NCBI GenBank assembly: GCA_014189895.1
Contig: BJFQ01000008.1
Location: 1 to 53,449, forward strand
DNA length: 53,449 nt
Source: Acidobacteriota bacterium
Lineage (GTDB): Bacteria > Acidobacteriota > Holophagae > Holophagales > Holophagaceae
Direction of reading: 5' to 3'
The notes under the pieces were generated by a model that saw only the letters and a program-made list of their open reading frames with translations, was not told the origin of the DNA and did no database searches. This document shows, in pieces, positions 40,816-50,737 of this stretch (position 1 is its first letter; each line of letters starts with the position of its first letter). Position numbers and translations under genes: made by a program.

Positions 40816-41181
40816 ATGATTGATATCGTATCTACTGCCTCCGTCAATAGTCTTCGTGGCTCTGCCCAGAAGGCTCGCCTCGTTGCAGATCTCATCCGAG
40901 GTCGCAAAGTGGGCGATGCCCAAGGCTTATTGCTTTCAAGTAAAAAATATGCGAGTGAACACGTTAAAAAATTATTGGATTCTGCCATCAGCAATGCGGT
41001 CAATAAAAACCCTTCCATTAATCCTGACGAACTCATGATTCAAACCATTTTCGTTAACGAAGGCTTTCGAATGAAGAGAGTCCGTCCTGCTCCGATGGGT
41101 CAGGCCTACCGAGTTCAAAAACGCATGTGCCATATCACCATTCAACTGGCGACAACCCCGGTTGCTGCAGGTAAGGAGTAA
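40816..41181 (+). CDS. rplV: 50S ribosomal protein L22
   Basis: This 121-residue protein has [17 protein letters not shown] and the tunnel-lining loop region [17 protein letters not shown] followed by CHITIQL. Only two bases separate it from rpsS. Confidence 0.95.
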   Translation: MIDIVSTASVNSLRGSAQKARLVADLIRGRKVGDAQGLLLSSKKYASEHVKKLLDSAISNAVNKNPSINPDELMIQTIFVNEGFRMKRVRPAPMGQAYRVQKRMCHITIQLATTPVAAGKE

Positions 41182-41183
41182 TT

Positions 41184-41831
41184 ATGGGTCAAAAAGTACA
41201 TCCTTACGGATTCCGGCTCATTGCTAAACGCAATTGGCACAGTAAATGGTTCTCTAAACGAGACTATGCTGTGCTTCTCCATGAAGATCTTAAGCTCCGT
41301 AAAGAACTCAAAGGTCAGCTCGATGGACTCAATGCTATGATTTCGAAAATTGATATTGATCGCGCCGCGGACAAGATTACCGTCCGCATTTTCACGGCCC
41401 GACCGGGAATCGTCATCGGTCGAAAAGGAACTGAAATTGATAAGTTACGAGACGATCTCCAAAAACGTTTGAATCGCGCCGTCGCCGTGGAAATTCAAGA
41501 AATCAAAAAACCAGAAGTTGATGCCCAACTTATTGCTGAAGGTGTGGCTCAACAATTAGAACGTCGTATTGCGTTCCGTCGCGCCATGCGAAAAGCAGAA
41601 GAAGCAGCCATTCGTTTTGGTGCACGAGGATTCAAAATCAAGGTCTCTGGTCGCCTCAATGGTGCTGAAATCGCTCGTACCGAAGACTTCTTGTCAGGCC
41701 AAATGCCTCTACAAACGATCAAAGCTAATATTGATTACGGTTTTGCTGAAGCCAAAACAACCTACGGCATTATCGGCATCAAGGTTTGGATCAATATGGG
41801 TGAAGCTCCCGTAGAAACGGTCAAGAGGTAA
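41184..41831 (+). CDS. rpsC: 30S ribosomal protein S3
   Basis: This 215-residue protein begins [12 protein letters not shown]. The KH domain holds [17 protein letters not shown] and the C-terminal domain [23 protein letters not shown]. It lies at the mRNA entry of the 30S subunit. Confidence 0.96.
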   Translation: MGQKVHPYGFRLIAKRNWHSKWFSKRDYAVLLHEDLKLRKELKGQLDGLNAMISKIDIDRAADKITVRIFTARPGIVIGRKGTEIDKLRDDLQKRLNRAVAVEIQEIKKPEVDAQLIAEGVAQQLERRIAFRRAMRKAEEAAIRFGARGFKIKVSGRLNGAEIARTEDFLSGQMPLQTIKANIDYGFAEAKTTYGIIGIKVWINMGEAPVETVKR

Positions 41832-41834
41832 GCC

Positions 41835-42254
41835 ATGTTGATGCCCAAAAAAGTCAAACACCGTAAATCACAAAAAGGTCGTACTAAGGGTCCCGCTACT
41901 CGTGGGACAGAACTTTCCTTCGGCGATTTTGGATTAAAAGCCATGGCACACAGCCATATTACCAATCGGCAAATTGAAGCAGCCCGTATTGCTATGACAC
42001 GTCATATTAAGCGTGGTGGCAAAATTTGGGTTCGCATTTTCCCTGATCGACCTACCACAGCCAAGCCCGCTGAAACCCGAATGGGATCCGGCAAAGGTGC
42101 ACCAGATGGTTGGGTTGCTATTGTTCGTCCTGGACGCATTCTTTTCGAAATGGAAGGAGTGACGGAACAAATTGCTCGCGAAGCCCTTGCGCTCGCCCAA
42201 CAAAAATTGTCTGTCGCAACTCTCTTCGTTTCGCGAACACCCCCCGAGGAATAG
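41835..42254 (+). CDS. rplP: 50S ribosomal protein L16
   Basis: This 139-residue protein has [17 protein letters not shown] and the [12 protein letters not shown] segment near the A-site tRNA elbow. ATG 41835 and ATG 41841 are both possible. AGAGG spacing favours the first. Confidence 0.95.
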   Translation: MLMPKKVKHRKSQKGRTKGPATRGTELSFGDFGLKAMAHSHITNRQIEAARIAMTRHIKRGGKIWVRIFPDRPTTAKPAETRMGSGKGAPDGWVAIVRPGRILFEMEGVTEQIAREALALAQQKLSVATLFVSRTPPEE

Positions 42255-42262
42255 GAGACCTG

Positions 42263-42463
42263 ATGAGTAAAAAAAATCCATTTTCAGATCTGACAGCCAA
42301 GAGCATGGAAGAACTAGCTCAGCTGGAAGTCGAAAATACTGCCAAGGGTTTTACCCTCCGATTCCAAAATAGTTTGGGTCAAGTTGAAAATAACGCCGAG
42401 ATTCGCAAAGCTCGTCGCCAAGTGGCCCGCGTCAAAACTGCGATGCAAGCTAAGTTGAAATAA
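42263..42463 (+). CDS. rpmC: 50S ribosomal protein L29
   Basis: This 66-residue helical protein starts MSKKNPFSDLTAKSMEEL and has the NAEIRKARRQVARVKT signature. ATG 42263 follows TAGGAG. The longer frame in this phase overlaps rplP and is not needed. Confidence 0.92.
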   Translation: MSKKNPFSDLTAKSMEELAQLEVENTAKGFTLRFQNSLGQVENNAEIRKARRQVARVKTAMQAKLK

Positions 42464-42475
42464 GAGGAGTCCGAA

Positions 42476-42733
42476 ATGAGTCTAAAAAATAAAATGACAA
42501 GATCGGGCGTTGTGGTCTCGAATAAAACCGAGAAAACTGTTGTGGTGCGTGTTGAACGCGTCTTCCAACACACGCTTTATGATCGAACCGTTAAACAATC
42601 CAAGAAGTTGATGGCTCATGATGAATCCAACGAGCTAAAAATTGGGGATAAGGTCAAGATTGTTGAATCTCGTCCTCTTTCCAAGCGCAAACGCTGGACC
42701 GTCATTGAAGTCCTCGAGAAAGCAGGAGAATAA
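42476..42733 (+). CDS. rpsQ: 30S ribosomal protein S17
   Basis: This 85-residue OB-fold protein has [21 protein letters not shown], cut here as [10 protein letters not shown], and [25 protein letters not shown] precedes the start. Confidence 0.95.
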   Translation: MSLKNKMTRSGVVVSNKTEKTVVVRVERVFQHTLYDRTVKQSKKLMAHDESNELKIGDKVKIVESRPLSKRKRWTVIEVLEKAGE

Positions 42734-42736
42734 GCC

Positions 42737-43105
42737 ATGATTCAGATGGGATCTATGCTCACCGTTGCCGATAATTCCGGCGCAAAGAAAATATGTTGCA
42801 TCCTACCCTTGGGTGGAGGCGTAGGCGTCACTGCACAAATTGGTGATGTCATCACTGCCTCGGTGAAAGAAGCGATTCCGGGTGGAACGGTTAAAAAGAA
42901 AGATGTTGTTCAGGCCGTTATCGTCAGACAGCGTAAGGCTTTCCGTCGCAAAGATGGTTCCTACATTCGTTTTGATGAAAATGCAGCTGTGCTTATTAAA
43001 AAAGACGGTGAGCCGATTGGAACCCGCGTCTTCGGACCAATCGCTCGCGAACTTCGTGAAAAGAAATATATGAAAATCATTTCTTTAGCACCCGAGGTGA
43101 TCTAA
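42737..43105 (+). CDS. rplN: 50S ribosomal protein L14
   Basis: This 122-residue protein begins [19 protein letters not shown] and includes [13 protein letters not shown] and [14 protein letters not shown]. It forms bridge B8 with 16S. The stop shares one base with the rplX start. Confidence 0.96.
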   Translation: MIQMGSMLTVADNSGAKKICCILPLGGGVGVTAQIGDVITASVKEAIPGGTVKKKDVVQAVIVRQRKAFRRKDGSYIRFDENAAVLIKKDGEPIGTRVFGPIARELREKKYMKIISLAPEVI

Positions 43106-43371
43106 TGTCAAACCAACGACTTAAAAAAGGCGATCAAGTTCTTGTCACTACAGGAAAAGATAAAGGGAAGACTGGCATCATTTCCAAGATTTATGCGGAC
43201 AAGAATCGTGTACTCATTACAGGCATTAACATGGTTAAAAAAACCGTTAAGCGTAATCCCCAAACGGATGAGCCCGGCAAGATTATTGAACAAGAAGCTT
43301 CCATTCATATTTCCAATGTTATGTTCTTCGATAAGAGCGGAAAACCCACGCGCAAGCGTCCTTCTGCTTAA
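43105..43371 (+). CDS. rplX: 50S ribosomal protein L24
   Basis: This 88-residue KOW protein has [18 protein letters not shown] and [16 protein letters not shown]. It is somewhat shorter than the E. coli protein (104). It helps start 50S assembly. Confidence 0.94.
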   Translation: MSNQRLKKGDQVLVTTGKDKGKTGIISKIYADKNRVLITGINMVKKTVKRNPQTDEPGKIIEQEASIHISNVMFFDKSGKPTRKRPSA

Positions 43372-43533
43372 TTTCACTAGGCTTTCCCCCTATTTCATGG
43401 GAGGATAGTCGTTCGGTCTTAGCCTTGGTTAGGACCTTCACAATTGAGATCGAAGGGAAACGGTTCCATTAGGTTCCAAGCCCCTTTGTACTCCCGAACC
43501 CCCGAGCAATTGGCTTGCGGAAATGGAGGACCC
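43372..43533 (+). promoter_or_regulatory. Long spacer between rplX and rplE
   Basis: This 162-base gap is far longer than any other spacer in the S10-spc block apart from that around infA-rpmJ. GGTCTTA (43415-43421) pairs with TAGGACC (43430-43436). No gene is credible here. In E. coli S8 represses the spc operon by binding near rplE, so a translation-control site is plausible. The sequence was not matched to the S8 site. Confidence 0.35.
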
Positions 43534-44088
43534 ATGTCGTCAGCGACAACCCCGCGTCTACAGACGCTATACCACACGGAAGTCATCAGCCAACTCAAGC
43601 AGGAATTTGGGTTCAAGAGCACTATGCGTGTCCCCCGTGTTGAAAAAGTAGTCATCAATATGGGCGTAGGTGACGCAACCCAAAACATCAAGATATTGGA
43701 TGTAGCTGTTGAAGAATTGACTGCGATTGCGGGTCAAAAAGCCGTCGTTCGTAAATCCAAGAAAAGTATCGCAACGTTCAAATTACGTGAAGGGATGCCC
43801 ATTGCCTGTATGGTGACTCTTCGAGGGGCACGCATGTGGGAATTTATGGATCGACTTTTTAATTTAAGCCTTCCTCGTGTTCGTGATTTTAGAGGGGTTC
43901 CTTCTAAATCTTTCGATGGTCGAGGTAACTTTACGTTAGGCCTTAAAGAACAACTCATTTTTCACGAGATCGATTATGCCAAGGTCGACAAGATCAAGGG
44001 TATGAACATCACGTTTGTAACCACCGCGCAAACGGATGCTGAGGCTCAGTCGCTATTGAGTCATCTCGGCATGCCCTTTCGTAAATAG
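43534..44088 (+). CDS. rplE: 50S ribosomal protein L5
   Basis: This 184-residue protein has [24 protein letters not shown]-type [15 protein letters not shown], and [16 protein letters not shown]. It carries 5S rRNA into the 50S subunit. ATG 43534 is preceded by GGAGG. A longer frame from 43444 enters the leader without family homology. Confidence 0.95.
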   Translation: MSSATTPRLQTLYHTEVISQLKQEFGFKSTMRVPRVEKVVINMGVGDATQNIKILDVAVEELTAIAGQKAVVRKSKKSIATFKLREGMPIACMVTLRGARMWEFMDRLFNLSLPRVRDFRGVPSKSFDGRGNFTLGLKEQLIFHEIDYAKVDKIKGMNITFVTTAQTDAEAQSLLSHLGMPFRK

Positions 44089-44096
44089 GAGACCCC

Positions 44097-44282
44097 ATGG
44101 CTCGTATTTGTAAAATTGTTAAAGACGAAAAGAAGCCCAAGTTCAAAATTCGTCACCGCAACCGTTGCAAGAGCTGCGGTCGCCCACGTGCTTACATGCG
44201 TAAATTTGCTCTTTGTCGTTTGTGTTTCCGTAAATTAGCCCTCGCCGGCATGTTGCCTGGCGTTCAAAAATCCAGTTGGTAA
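44097..44282 (+). CDS. rpsZ: 30S ribosomal protein S14, zinc-binding short type
   Basis: This 61-residue protein has the zinc pattern [20 protein letters not shown]. The short C-plus form lacks the long insert of the zinc-free form. AGGAG precedes the start. Confidence 0.94.
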   Translation: MARICKIVKDEKKPKFKIRHRNRCKSCGRPRAYMRKFALCRLCFRKLALAGMLPGVQKSSW

Positions 44283-44291
44283 GGAACGATT

Positions 44292-44687
44292 ATGTACACA
44301 GATCCTATTGCTGATTACCTCACTCGCTTGCGCAACGGCTTGATGGCTGGCCACGATGCCGTTGTCATCCCTGCTAGCAAAATTAAAATGGCTATTTCCG
44401 AGATCCTTAAAAAGGAAGGTTATATCCATTCCTTCAAACAAATTGACCACGAAGGTCGTAATTATGTCGTGGTGAATTTAAAGTACGCCAAAGATCGCAA
44501 GAGCGTCATTCATGGTGTCCGTCGCATTTCACGCCCAGGTCTCCGCGTTTATAAGAACTGCGAAAGCATTCCCCAAGTCAATGGCGGTCTAGGGATCTCC
44601 ATTCTGTCCACTCCCAAAGGTGTGTTATCCGACCGAGAAGCCCGCAAGTTAAATGTGGGCGGCGAAATCCTCGCCTCAGTTTGGTAA
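44292..44687 (+). CDS. rpsH: 30S ribosomal protein S8
   Basis: This 131-residue protein begins MYTDPIADYLTRLRNG and has the C-terminal GLGISILSTPKGVLSDREAR. It is a primary 16S binder and a likely spc-operon regulator. Confidence 0.95.
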   Translation: MYTDPIADYLTRLRNGLMAGHDAVVIPASKIKMAISEILKKEGYIHSFKQIDHEGRNYVVVNLKYAKDRKSVIHGVRRISRPGLRVYKNCESIPQVNGGLGISILSTPKGVLSDREARKLNVGGEILASVW

Positions 44688-44733
44688 TCCTCCTCCTGAA
44701 ACAGGCTTAAAGCCTCTAATCTAAGGAAAAAAA

Positions 44734-45270
44734 ATGTCACGCATCGGAAAAAAGATTATCCAACTCCCCAAGGGGGTCAAAGTGGCCGTCGAGGGATCCA
44801 TTGCTACAGTCGAAGGACCCAAGGGCAAAATTAATTGTCCCGTTCCGGCTCATATCTCTTTCGATATTCAGGCCGAGACCGTTCAAATTAATCGAGCCAA
44901 TGAAGACGCCCAAACCAAGGCGTATCACGGTCTCACGCGCGCCCTAGTTCAAAACGCCATCACTGGGGTCACCGAAGGATTCAAGAAGGATCTAGATATC
45001 GTGGGCGTGGGTTACAAAGCAGCCATGGATGGCAAAAAACTTCGTCTCGATTTAGGCTACAGTCATCCTATCTTTTATGAGATTCCACAAGGCATTCAAG
45101 TCGCTGTTGAAAAATTAACTCACGTTACTGTCTCGGGCTCTGATCGACAACTTGTTGGCCAGGTAGCTGCAGACATTCGTAAATATCGTAAGCCCGAGCC
45201 TTACAAAGGCAAGGGCGTTATGTACACCGGCGAAGTCATCCGTCGTAAAGCCGGCAAGACCGGAAAGTAG
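44734..45270 (+). CDS. rplF: 50S ribosomal protein L6
   Basis: This 178-residue protein begins MSRIGKKIIQLPKGV and ends with KPEPYKGKGVMYTGEVIRRK. It lies near the factor-binding site. CTAAGGAA precedes the ATG. Confidence 0.96.
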   Translation: MSRIGKKIIQLPKGVKVAVEGSIATVEGPKGKINCPVPAHISFDIQAETVQINRANEDAQTKAYHGLTRALVQNAITGVTEGFKKDLDIVGVGYKAAMDGKKLRLDLGYSHPIFYEIPQGIQVAVEKLTHVTVSGSDRQLVGQVAADIRKYRKPEPYKGKGVMYTGEVIRRKAGKTGK

Positions 45271-45281
45271 GGAGCTAACCA

Positions 45282-45644
45282 ATGGCCAAGAGCATGAACG
45301 AACAACGATTACAAACTCGAAAACGTATCCGTGGTCGCGTGTCCGGCACTGCCGACAAGCCCCGTTTGACCGTTTACAAATCCCTTCAACGTATTTATGT
45401 GCAAGCTATCGATGATGCCCAAGGCGTCACCTTGGCGACCGCGAGTACCCTGGAGAAAGATTTACGCGCCAAAGTTAAAAGTGGTTCCAATATTGAAGCT
45501 GCCAAAATCGTTGGCCAACAAATTGCCGCTCGTTTGAAAGAAAAAGGCATCACTACGGTGGTGTTTGATCGCAACGGTTATGTCTATCACGGCCGGGTGA
45601 AAGCCTTGGCGGATTCGGCTCGTGAAGCCGGTCTTAAGTTCTAG
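45282..45644 (+). CDS. rplR: 50S ribosomal protein L18
   Basis: This 120-residue 5S-rRNA-binding protein has [20 protein letters not shown] and the conserved [17 protein letters not shown]. Confidence 0.95.
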   Translation: MAKSMNEQRLQTRKRIRGRVSGTADKPRLTVYKSLQRIYVQAIDDAQGVTLATASTLEKDLRAKVKSGSNIEAAKIVGQQIAARLKEKGITTVVFDRNGYVYHGRVKALADSAREAGLKF

Positions 45645-45652
45645 GGGAATAT

Positions 45653-46189
45653 ATGGTAAAAGAATTCAAAGAAAAAAACGATCGGAACGCACAGTTCACC
45701 GCCGATCTCCAAGACGACGGCTATAAAGATCAAGTGGTCTACATTGGCCGCGTGACCAAGGTCGTTAAGGGCGGTAAAAACTTCTCCTTTTCAGCGCTGG
45801 TTGTCGTGGGTGATGGAAAAGGTAAAGTAGGCTTTGGCCTAGGTAAAGCGCTAGAAGTCCCTTCCGCAATCAAGAAGGGTATCCAGTCTGCTAAGCGCAA
45901 TATGATTGATATCAAAATCACTTCTACGGGTTCCATTGCCCATCCTATCACCGGTACATTTGGCGCAGGATCAGTGCTATTGAAACCAGCTCCCGAGGGA
46001 ACGGGTATTATTGCTGGTGCTGCCGTTCGTGCAGTCATGGAAGCTGTTGGAATTCAAAATGTCCTAACAAAAAGTTTAGGTTCCTCAAATCCCCACAACG
46101 TGGTTCGCGCTACTTTTGATGGTCTCTCTTCCTTGATGGATCCTTATACCGTAGCCATGGATCGCGGTATAGAACAGGCGGAGCTCTAA
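45653..46189 (+). CDS. rpsE: 30S ribosomal protein S5
   Basis: This 178-residue protein has [20 protein letters not shown] in its RNA-binding loop, [20 protein letters not shown] and [16 protein letters not shown]. It acts in decoding accuracy and mRNA unwinding. Confidence 0.96.
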   Translation: MVKEFKEKNDRNAQFTADLQDDGYKDQVVYIGRVTKVVKGGKNFSFSALVVVGDGKGKVGFGLGKALEVPSAIKKGIQSAKRNMIDIKITSTGSIAHPITGTFGAGSVLLKPAPEGTGIIAGAAVRAVMEAVGIQNVLTKSLGSSNPHNVVRATFDGLSSLMDPYTVAMDRGIEQAEL

Positions 46190-46190
46190 G

Positions 46191-46388
46191 ATGGAAAATT
46201 TACTCGGAAAAAACGTTATTATTACGCTTCGCAAATCGACCATTGCAACGGTTCCTAAACATCGCGAATTTGTTCGTACGTTAGGCCTCCGTCGCCCTGG
46301 CGATCAACGTGAGTGCACATACACTGCTAATGTCCACGGGATGGTGAAGCAAATTACCTATCTTGTTGATGTCGTCGTGAAGGGATAA
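46191..46388 (+). CDS. rpmD: 50S ribosomal protein L30
   Basis: This 65-residue protein begins MENLLGKNVIITLRKSTIA and has the RTLGLRRPGD turn of the family. One base separates it from rpsE. L30 is absent from some lineages. Confidence 0.88.
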   Translation: MENLLGKNVIITLRKSTIATVPKHREFVRTLGLRRPGDQRECTYTANVHGMVKQITYLVDVVVKG

Positions 46389-46391
46389 ATT

Positions 46392-46853
46392 ATGAAACTC
46401 AATGAATTACGTCCCGCTGAAGGCAGTACTCAAAACCGAAAAAGACTGGGTCGCGGTAAGGGAAGTGGTCTAGGCAAAACATCGGGTCGCGGAGAAAAGG
46501 GACAAAAGTCTCGATCTGGCTATCGTAGTCGCCGTGGTTTCGAAGGCGGTCAAATGCCTCTTGTGCGCCGACTTCCAAAGCGCGGATTTAATAACGCCCT
46601 GAAGGAAAAAACCCATGAAATTACACTTTCGACTATCAGCTCCAATTTTAAAGAAGGCGAGACTGTCAGCATTGCGACCTTAAGTAAGAAAAAGATGCTT
46701 TCCTCGCATGTAGAGCGAATCGTGGTCTTGGCCAGTGGCGAACTCAAAGTCAAAGTCACGGTCGAGGCGCATCGTGTGACGGAAGGCGCTCGTAAGGCTA
46801 TCTTAGCCAAGGGCGGAACCATCAACGATATTCGTGAAACCAAAGTCAAGTAA
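46392..46853 (+). CDS. rplO: 50S ribosomal protein L15
   Basis: This 153-residue protein has MKLNELRPAEGSTQNRKRLG and the glycine-rich RGKGSGLGKTSGRGEKGQKS, followed by GFEGGQMPLVRRLPKRGF. It is a late 50S assembly protein. Confidence 0.95.
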   Translation: MKLNELRPAEGSTQNRKRLGRGKGSGLGKTSGRGEKGQKSRSGYRSRRGFEGGQMPLVRRLPKRGFNNALKEKTHEITLSTISSNFKEGETVSIATLSKKKMLSSHVERIVVLASGELKVKVTVEAHRVTEGARKAILAKGGTINDIRETKVK

Positions 46854-46876
46854 GCCTACCTTCTTAGGTACTGCGA

Positions 46877-48214
46877 ATGAATCTTTTTAAAAATTTATTT
46901 ACCAACCCTGAACTTCGAAAGCGATTTCTTTTCACCTTAGGACTTTTGGTGATCTATCGCTTAGGTATCCATGTGAGTGTTCCAGGGGTCAATGCTCAAG
47001 CCTTGACTGAAAGCCTCCGGCAACAAGGAGGGGGTCTCTTTGACGTGATTGATTTATTCTCAGGGGGCGCGCTCAAGAAATTTTCTGTCTTTGCGCTGGG
47101 TATCACTCCCTACATTACTGCGAGTATTATTTTTCAGTTGATGTCAGCTGTAGTCCCTTCTTTGGAGCAACTTCAGAAAAAAGAAGGTGAAGCAGGACGT
47201 GAAAAAATTAATCAATGGACCCGGTATGCGACGGTTCTATTAGCTTTTATCCAAGGATTTGGTATTGCGGCCTTAGCACAGAGTCAGGGACTTGACGTTG
47301 TGGCTAATCCAGGCATGTCCTTTCGTCTCTTAACAGCTTTTACCCTCGCTACGGGCACGATTTTTATCATGTGGATCGGCGAACAAATTACCGATCGAGG
47401 CATTGGCAATGGTATTTCCCTATTGATTTTCTCGGGTATCGTCGTCGGCTTACCTCAAGGCGTCTACACCCTCTTCACCATGTTTTCGAAATCTCTGACC
47501 AATGCACCTGATGTGCCTCCCGCCGGCGTTTTCTTACTTTTATTGGCCTCGATGATCGCTGTTCTCTTAGTGGTTGTCATGGTGGAAAATGCCTATCGAC
47601 GTATTCCGATCCACTATGCCCGTCGAACTGATTCGGCTTCTATGGCCAGTCAAAAAAGTTCTTATCTTCCTCTGAAGTTGAATACATCGGGCGTGATGCC
47701 TGTCATTTTTGCTCAGTCCGTGATCTTCTTTCCTGCGACCATTGCCTCTTTCACAAAATGGGAGTGGCTAGCTCGCATGTCTGCTTATATTAATCCCTCC
47801 ATCCATTTTTGGATTTATACCCCCATTTTTATCGCTATCGTGATCTTCTTCGCTTTCTTCTATACGTCGATTGTTTTCAATCCTGACGAAACCGCTGAAA
47901 ACATGAAGCGCTCAGGGGGCTATATTCCGGGCATACGCCCAGGGCAGGAAACGAGTATCTATATGGATTCCGTCCTCTCTAAATTGACCTTTGGAGGAGC
48001 GATCTATTTGGGTCTGATCTCACTCGTCCCTCTGGTGATCTTGAACAATATCAATGGGCTTAATTTCTACTATGGGGGTACCTCTCTTTTGATCATCGTG
48101 GGGGTCGCCATGGATACCGTCTCGCAGCTAGAATCCTATACCGTAATGCGTCAATACGACGGATTTGTAACCCGGGGACGGGTCCCTGGGCGTTCTTCAG
48201 GCTCAAATCCATGA
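46877..48214 (+). CDS. secY: Preprotein translocase subunit SecY
   Basis: SecY is the channel of the Sec translocon. The 445-residue protein has ten membrane segments, with LGITPYITASIIFQLM, EQITDRGIGNGISLLIF, the plug region after TM1, and the late ETAENMKRSGGYIPGIRPG. It overlaps adk by 4 bases and uses the conserved spc-operon position. Confidence 0.97.
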   Translation: MNLFKNLFTNPELRKRFLFTLGLLVIYRLGIHVSVPGVNAQALTESLRQQGGGLFDVIDLFSGGALKKFSVFALGITPYITASIIFQLMSAVVPSLEQLQKKEGEAGREKINQWTRYATVLLAFIQGFGIAALAQSQGLDVVANPGMSFRLLTAFTLATGTIFIMWIGEQITDRGIGNGISLLIFSGIVVGLPQGVYTLFTMFSKSLTNAPDVPPAGVFLLLLASMIAVLLVVVMVENAYRRIPIHYARRTDSASMASQKSSYLPLKLNTSGVMPVIFAQSVIFFPATIASFTKWEWLARMSAYINPSIHFWIYTPIFIAIVIFFAFFYTSIVFNPDETAENMKRSGGYIPGIRPGQETSIYMDSVLSKLTFGGAIYLGLISLVPLVILNNINGLNFYYGGTSLLIIVGVAMDTVSQLESYTVMRQYDGFVTRGRVPGRSSGSNP

Positions 48215-48864
48215 AAATCCATATCCTCCTAGGCCCTCCGGGCTCAGGGAAAGGGACTCAGGCCAAGCGCCTCATAGGGAATTTCCCTTTGTTACATCTG
48301 TCTACGGGTGATATTCTGAGAGACGCTGTCTCGAAAGGGACAGTCCTCGGGCAGAAGGTTAAAACCACTATGGCTGAGGGTAAGTTGGTGGACGACAACA
48401 CCATCAATGGACTCGTTTTTGATCGACTCAAGGGCGAAACCCAAGATGTTTTGTTTGACGGATACCCCCGCACTTTACAACAAGCTGAAGCTCTCCAGGT
48501 CTTTATTGCCCAAGAGGGTCATCAGTTAGGTCGGGTGGTCAATGTCGAAGTCCCCCAGGAGGTCCTAGAGTCTAGGGTCGTTGGACGTCGCGTTTGCAGC
48601 AATGCAGCCTGCGGAGCCATCTTTCACCTAGATACGAAACCCTCTCAAGTCTCAGGCGTTTGTGATCTTTGCGGAAGTCCCCTGAAGCACCGATCAGATG
48701 ATACTTCGGAATCATTCAAACAACGCATGAATGAATTCAATGCTACGTTTTTACCCCTTCTCAGTTTTTATAAAACGTCTCCAGGTTTCGTTCCTTTCAA
48801 CGGCAACCAAAATTCTGAAGATGTCTTTCAATCCCTTTTAACCCTTTTCACGGAGACCCATTGA
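48211..48864 (+). CDS. adk: Adenylate kinase with zinc-type lid
   Basis: This 217-residue kinase equilibrates AMP, ADP and ATP. It has the P-loop [36 protein letters not shown] and a lid with four cysteines in [11 protein letters not shown] and CDLCGSPL, the zinc form. It overlaps secY and infA by 4 bases each. Confidence 0.96.
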   Translation: MKIHILLGPPGSGKGTQAKRLIGNFPLLHLSTGDILRDAVSKGTVLGQKVKTTMAEGKLVDDNTINGLVFDRLKGETQDVLFDGYPRTLQQAEALQVFIAQEGHQLGRVVNVEVPQEVLESRVVGRRVCSNAACGAIFHLDTKPSQVSGVCDLCGSPLKHRSDDTSESFKQRMNEFNATFLPLLSFYKTSPGFVPFNGNQNSEDVFQSLLTLFTETH

Positions 48865-49079
48865 GTAAAGAAGAAGCCATAGAGCTCGAAGCTCGCGTGG
48901 TAGAAGCTCTCCCCAATGCCGTTTTTCGTGTCGAATTGGAGAACAAACACCAAGTTCTTGCACATATCAGCGGGAAAATGCGAAAAAACTTTATTCGCAT
49001 CCTTCCAGGAGACAAAGTCCTCGTGGAAGTTACACCGTACGATCTCACCCGCGGTCGTATTACTTACCGCTTTAAATAG
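48861..49079 (+). CDS. infA: Translation initiation factor IF-1, TTG start
   Basis: This 72-residue OB-fold protein has [20 protein letters not shown] and [19 protein letters not shown], ending [12 protein letters not shown]. The start is TTG 48861 inside TTGA overlapping the adk stop, five bases after GGAG. IF-1 occupies the A site during initiation. Confidence 0.95.
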   Translation: MSKEEAIELEARVVEALPNAVFRVELENKHQVLAHISGKMRKNFIRILPGDKVLVEVTPYDLTRGRITYRFK

Positions 49080-49087
49080 CACAACAG

Positions 49088-49115
49088 CTGTTGACCCGCG
49101 GTTTCCGGGCAACAG
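49088..49115 (+). promoter_or_regulatory. Hairpin between infA and rpmJ
   Basis: CTGTTG+CCCG (49088-49098, with a one-base bulge) pairs with CGGG+CAACAG (49106-49115) around a 7-base loop. The 84-base gap is long for this cluster. No T tract follows, so it is likely a structured or processing site rather than a terminator. Confidence 0.45.
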
Positions 49116-49163
49116 TGTTTGGGGGTCTTCCCCGGCGAAACCAATCTTTGAAGAGTACGCGTT

Positions 49164-49280
49164 ATGAAAGTTAGACCGTCGATTAAGAAACTATGTGAAC
49201 ACTGCAAGGTCGTTCGACGCGAAGGCGTGATTCGAATCATCTGCAAGAAGAATCCTAAACATAAGCAACGTCAGGGTTAA
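49164..49280 (+). CDS. rpmJ: 50S ribosomal protein L36, zinc type
   Basis: This short gene encodes 38 residues beginning [20 protein letters not shown] and ending [10 protein letters not shown]. The zinc ligands are C11, C14, C27 and H32. It is in its usual place between infA and rpsM. Confidence 0.95.
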   Translation: MKVRPSIKKLCEHCKVVRREGVIRIICKKNPKHKQRQG

Positions 49281-49289
49281 GGAGAAACT

Positions 49290-49667
49290 ATGGCTCGTAT
49301 TGCAGGCGTCGATTTACCCGTTGAAAAACGAATTGAAATTGCGTTGACCTATATCTTTGGTATTGGTCGCGTGAAAGCGCATAGCATTTTAGATCGTGCT
49401 CGCGTGGACTATGGAATCAAAGTCCGTGATCTTTCAGAAGCCCAGGTCGGTGCGATCCGTAAAGTGATTACGGACTCCGAAACGGTAGAAGGAGATCTTC
49501 GTAAAGATATTGGTTTAGATATCAAACGACTCACGGATATTGGAACGTACCGTGGTATCCGACATCGTAAAAAACTTCCCGTACGTGGTCAGCGTACGCA
49601 TACCAACGCCCGAACCCGCAAGGGTAAACGTAAGACTGTGGCAGGCGCCAAGAAAGCGACGGTTTAA
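49290..49667 (+). CDS. rpsM: 30S ribosomal protein S13
   Basis: This 125-residue protein begins [20 protein letters not shown] and has the [19 protein letters not shown] segment plus a basic tail that contacts P-site tRNA. GGAGAA precedes the start. Confidence 0.96.
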   Translation: MARIAGVDLPVEKRIEIALTYIFGIGRVKAHSILDRARVDYGIKVRDLSEAQVGAIRKVITDSETVEGDLRKDIGLDIKRLTDIGTYRGIRHRKKLPVRGQRTHTNARTRKGKRKTVAGAKKATV

Positions 49668-49670
49668 TTT

Positions 49671-50081
49671 ATGGCTAAAGCACCGATGAACAAAGTTTCC
49701 GGGACGAAGAACGTTAAAAAGAAAGAAAAGAAAAATGTCCCCCACGGGATCGCCCATATTCAAGCTTCGTTTAACAATACGATTATTTCTTTTTCAGATG
49801 CCATGGGAAATATCCTCTGCTGGGCTTCAAGCGGTAACCAACAATTCCGCGGTACCCGTAAAGGAACTCCCTTCGCCGCTCAGGTTGCTTCAGGAATTGC
49901 CGCTGAAGCCTCTAAAGAGCACGGCGTCCGTTCTGTCGATGTTCGGGTGAGTGGTCCGGGAGCTGGTCGTGAAAGTGCTATCCGCGCTATTAATGCTGCG
50001 GGGATTGCTGTGACCAGTATCCGCGACGTTACGCCCATCCCTCACAACGGTTGTCGTCCACCCAAGCGTCGACGAGTATAG
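49671..50081 (+). CDS. rpsK: 30S ribosomal protein S11
   Basis: This 136-residue protein has [33 protein letters not shown] and the C-terminal [12 protein letters not shown]. It lies in the mRNA exit platform. The N-terminal 20 residues are a lysine-rich extension. Confidence 0.96.
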   Translation: MAKAPMNKVSGTKNVKKKEKKNVPHGIAHIQASFNNTIISFSDAMGNILCWASSGNQQFRGTRKGTPFAAQVASGIAAEASKEHGVRSVDVRVSGPGAGRESAIRAINAAGIAVTSIRDVTPIPHNGCRPPKRRRV

Positions 50082-50090
50082 GAGAAAATT

Positions 50091-50723
50091 ATGGCTCGAT
50101 ATATTGATGCAGTTTGCCGACTTTGCCGACGAGAGGGTATGAAACTCTATCTGAAAGGCGACCGCTGCTTTAAGGAAAGTTGTTCCTTTGAGACGCGTAA
50201 AGGTAAAGTCCCGGGACAACACGGAGCTGCCAAAACGAAGAAACCCACAGGCTATTCGTTACAACTTCGTGAAAAGCAAAAAGTTAAACGTATTTATGGT
50301 GTGCTCGAAAAGCAATTCCGTCTGTACTTTGCTAAAGCGGATGCCCGCAAGGGTGTGACAGGCCACAACCTTTTATCTTTTTTAGAAAGCCGACTCGATA
50401 ACGTCGTTTATCGTTTGGGTTTTGCACCGAGTCGAACTGCTGCTCGACAGATGGTCATGCATGGCCATGTGATGGTTAACAGCAAGCGCGTTGATGTGCC
50501 TTCCTTTCAAGTAAAGCCCGGTTTGGCCGTAGAACTTGGGAACAAAGCTAAAAATAATGAAACAGTTAAGGCCAACTTAGAAGTTGCTGCTGGTCGCGGC
50601 ATTCCCAAGTGGTTATCCCTCGACGCCACTACCTTCAAAGGTCAAGTCCTTGCTAATCCTACTCGTGAAGACATCACGCTTGAAATTAATGAACAGCTCA
50701 TCGTTGAGCTTTACAGCAAATAA
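50091..50723 (+). CDS. rpsD: 30S ribosomal protein S4, zinc-binding type
   Basis: This 210-residue protein has an N-terminal zinc motif (CRLC and CFKESC), the GQHG segment, and the S4 RNA-binding domain (SRLDNVVYRLGFAPSRTAAR, VNSKRVDVPSF). It starts 30S assembly and often represses the alpha operon. Confidence 0.95.
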   Translation: MARYIDAVCRLCRREGMKLYLKGDRCFKESCSFETRKGKVPGQHGAAKTKKPTGYSLQLREKQKVKRIYGVLEKQFRLYFAKADARKGVTGHNLLSFLESRLDNVVYRLGFAPSRTAARQMVMHGHVMVNSKRVDVPSFQVKPGLAVELGNKAKNNETVKANLEVAAGRGIPKWLSLDATTFKGQVLANPTREDITLEINEQLIVELYSK

Positions 50724-50737
50724 CATAAGGGGTCCCC

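Noticed and set aside
43444-43533. N-terminal extension of rplE
   Set aside because: No L5 homology, and the GGAGG site fits ATG 43534.
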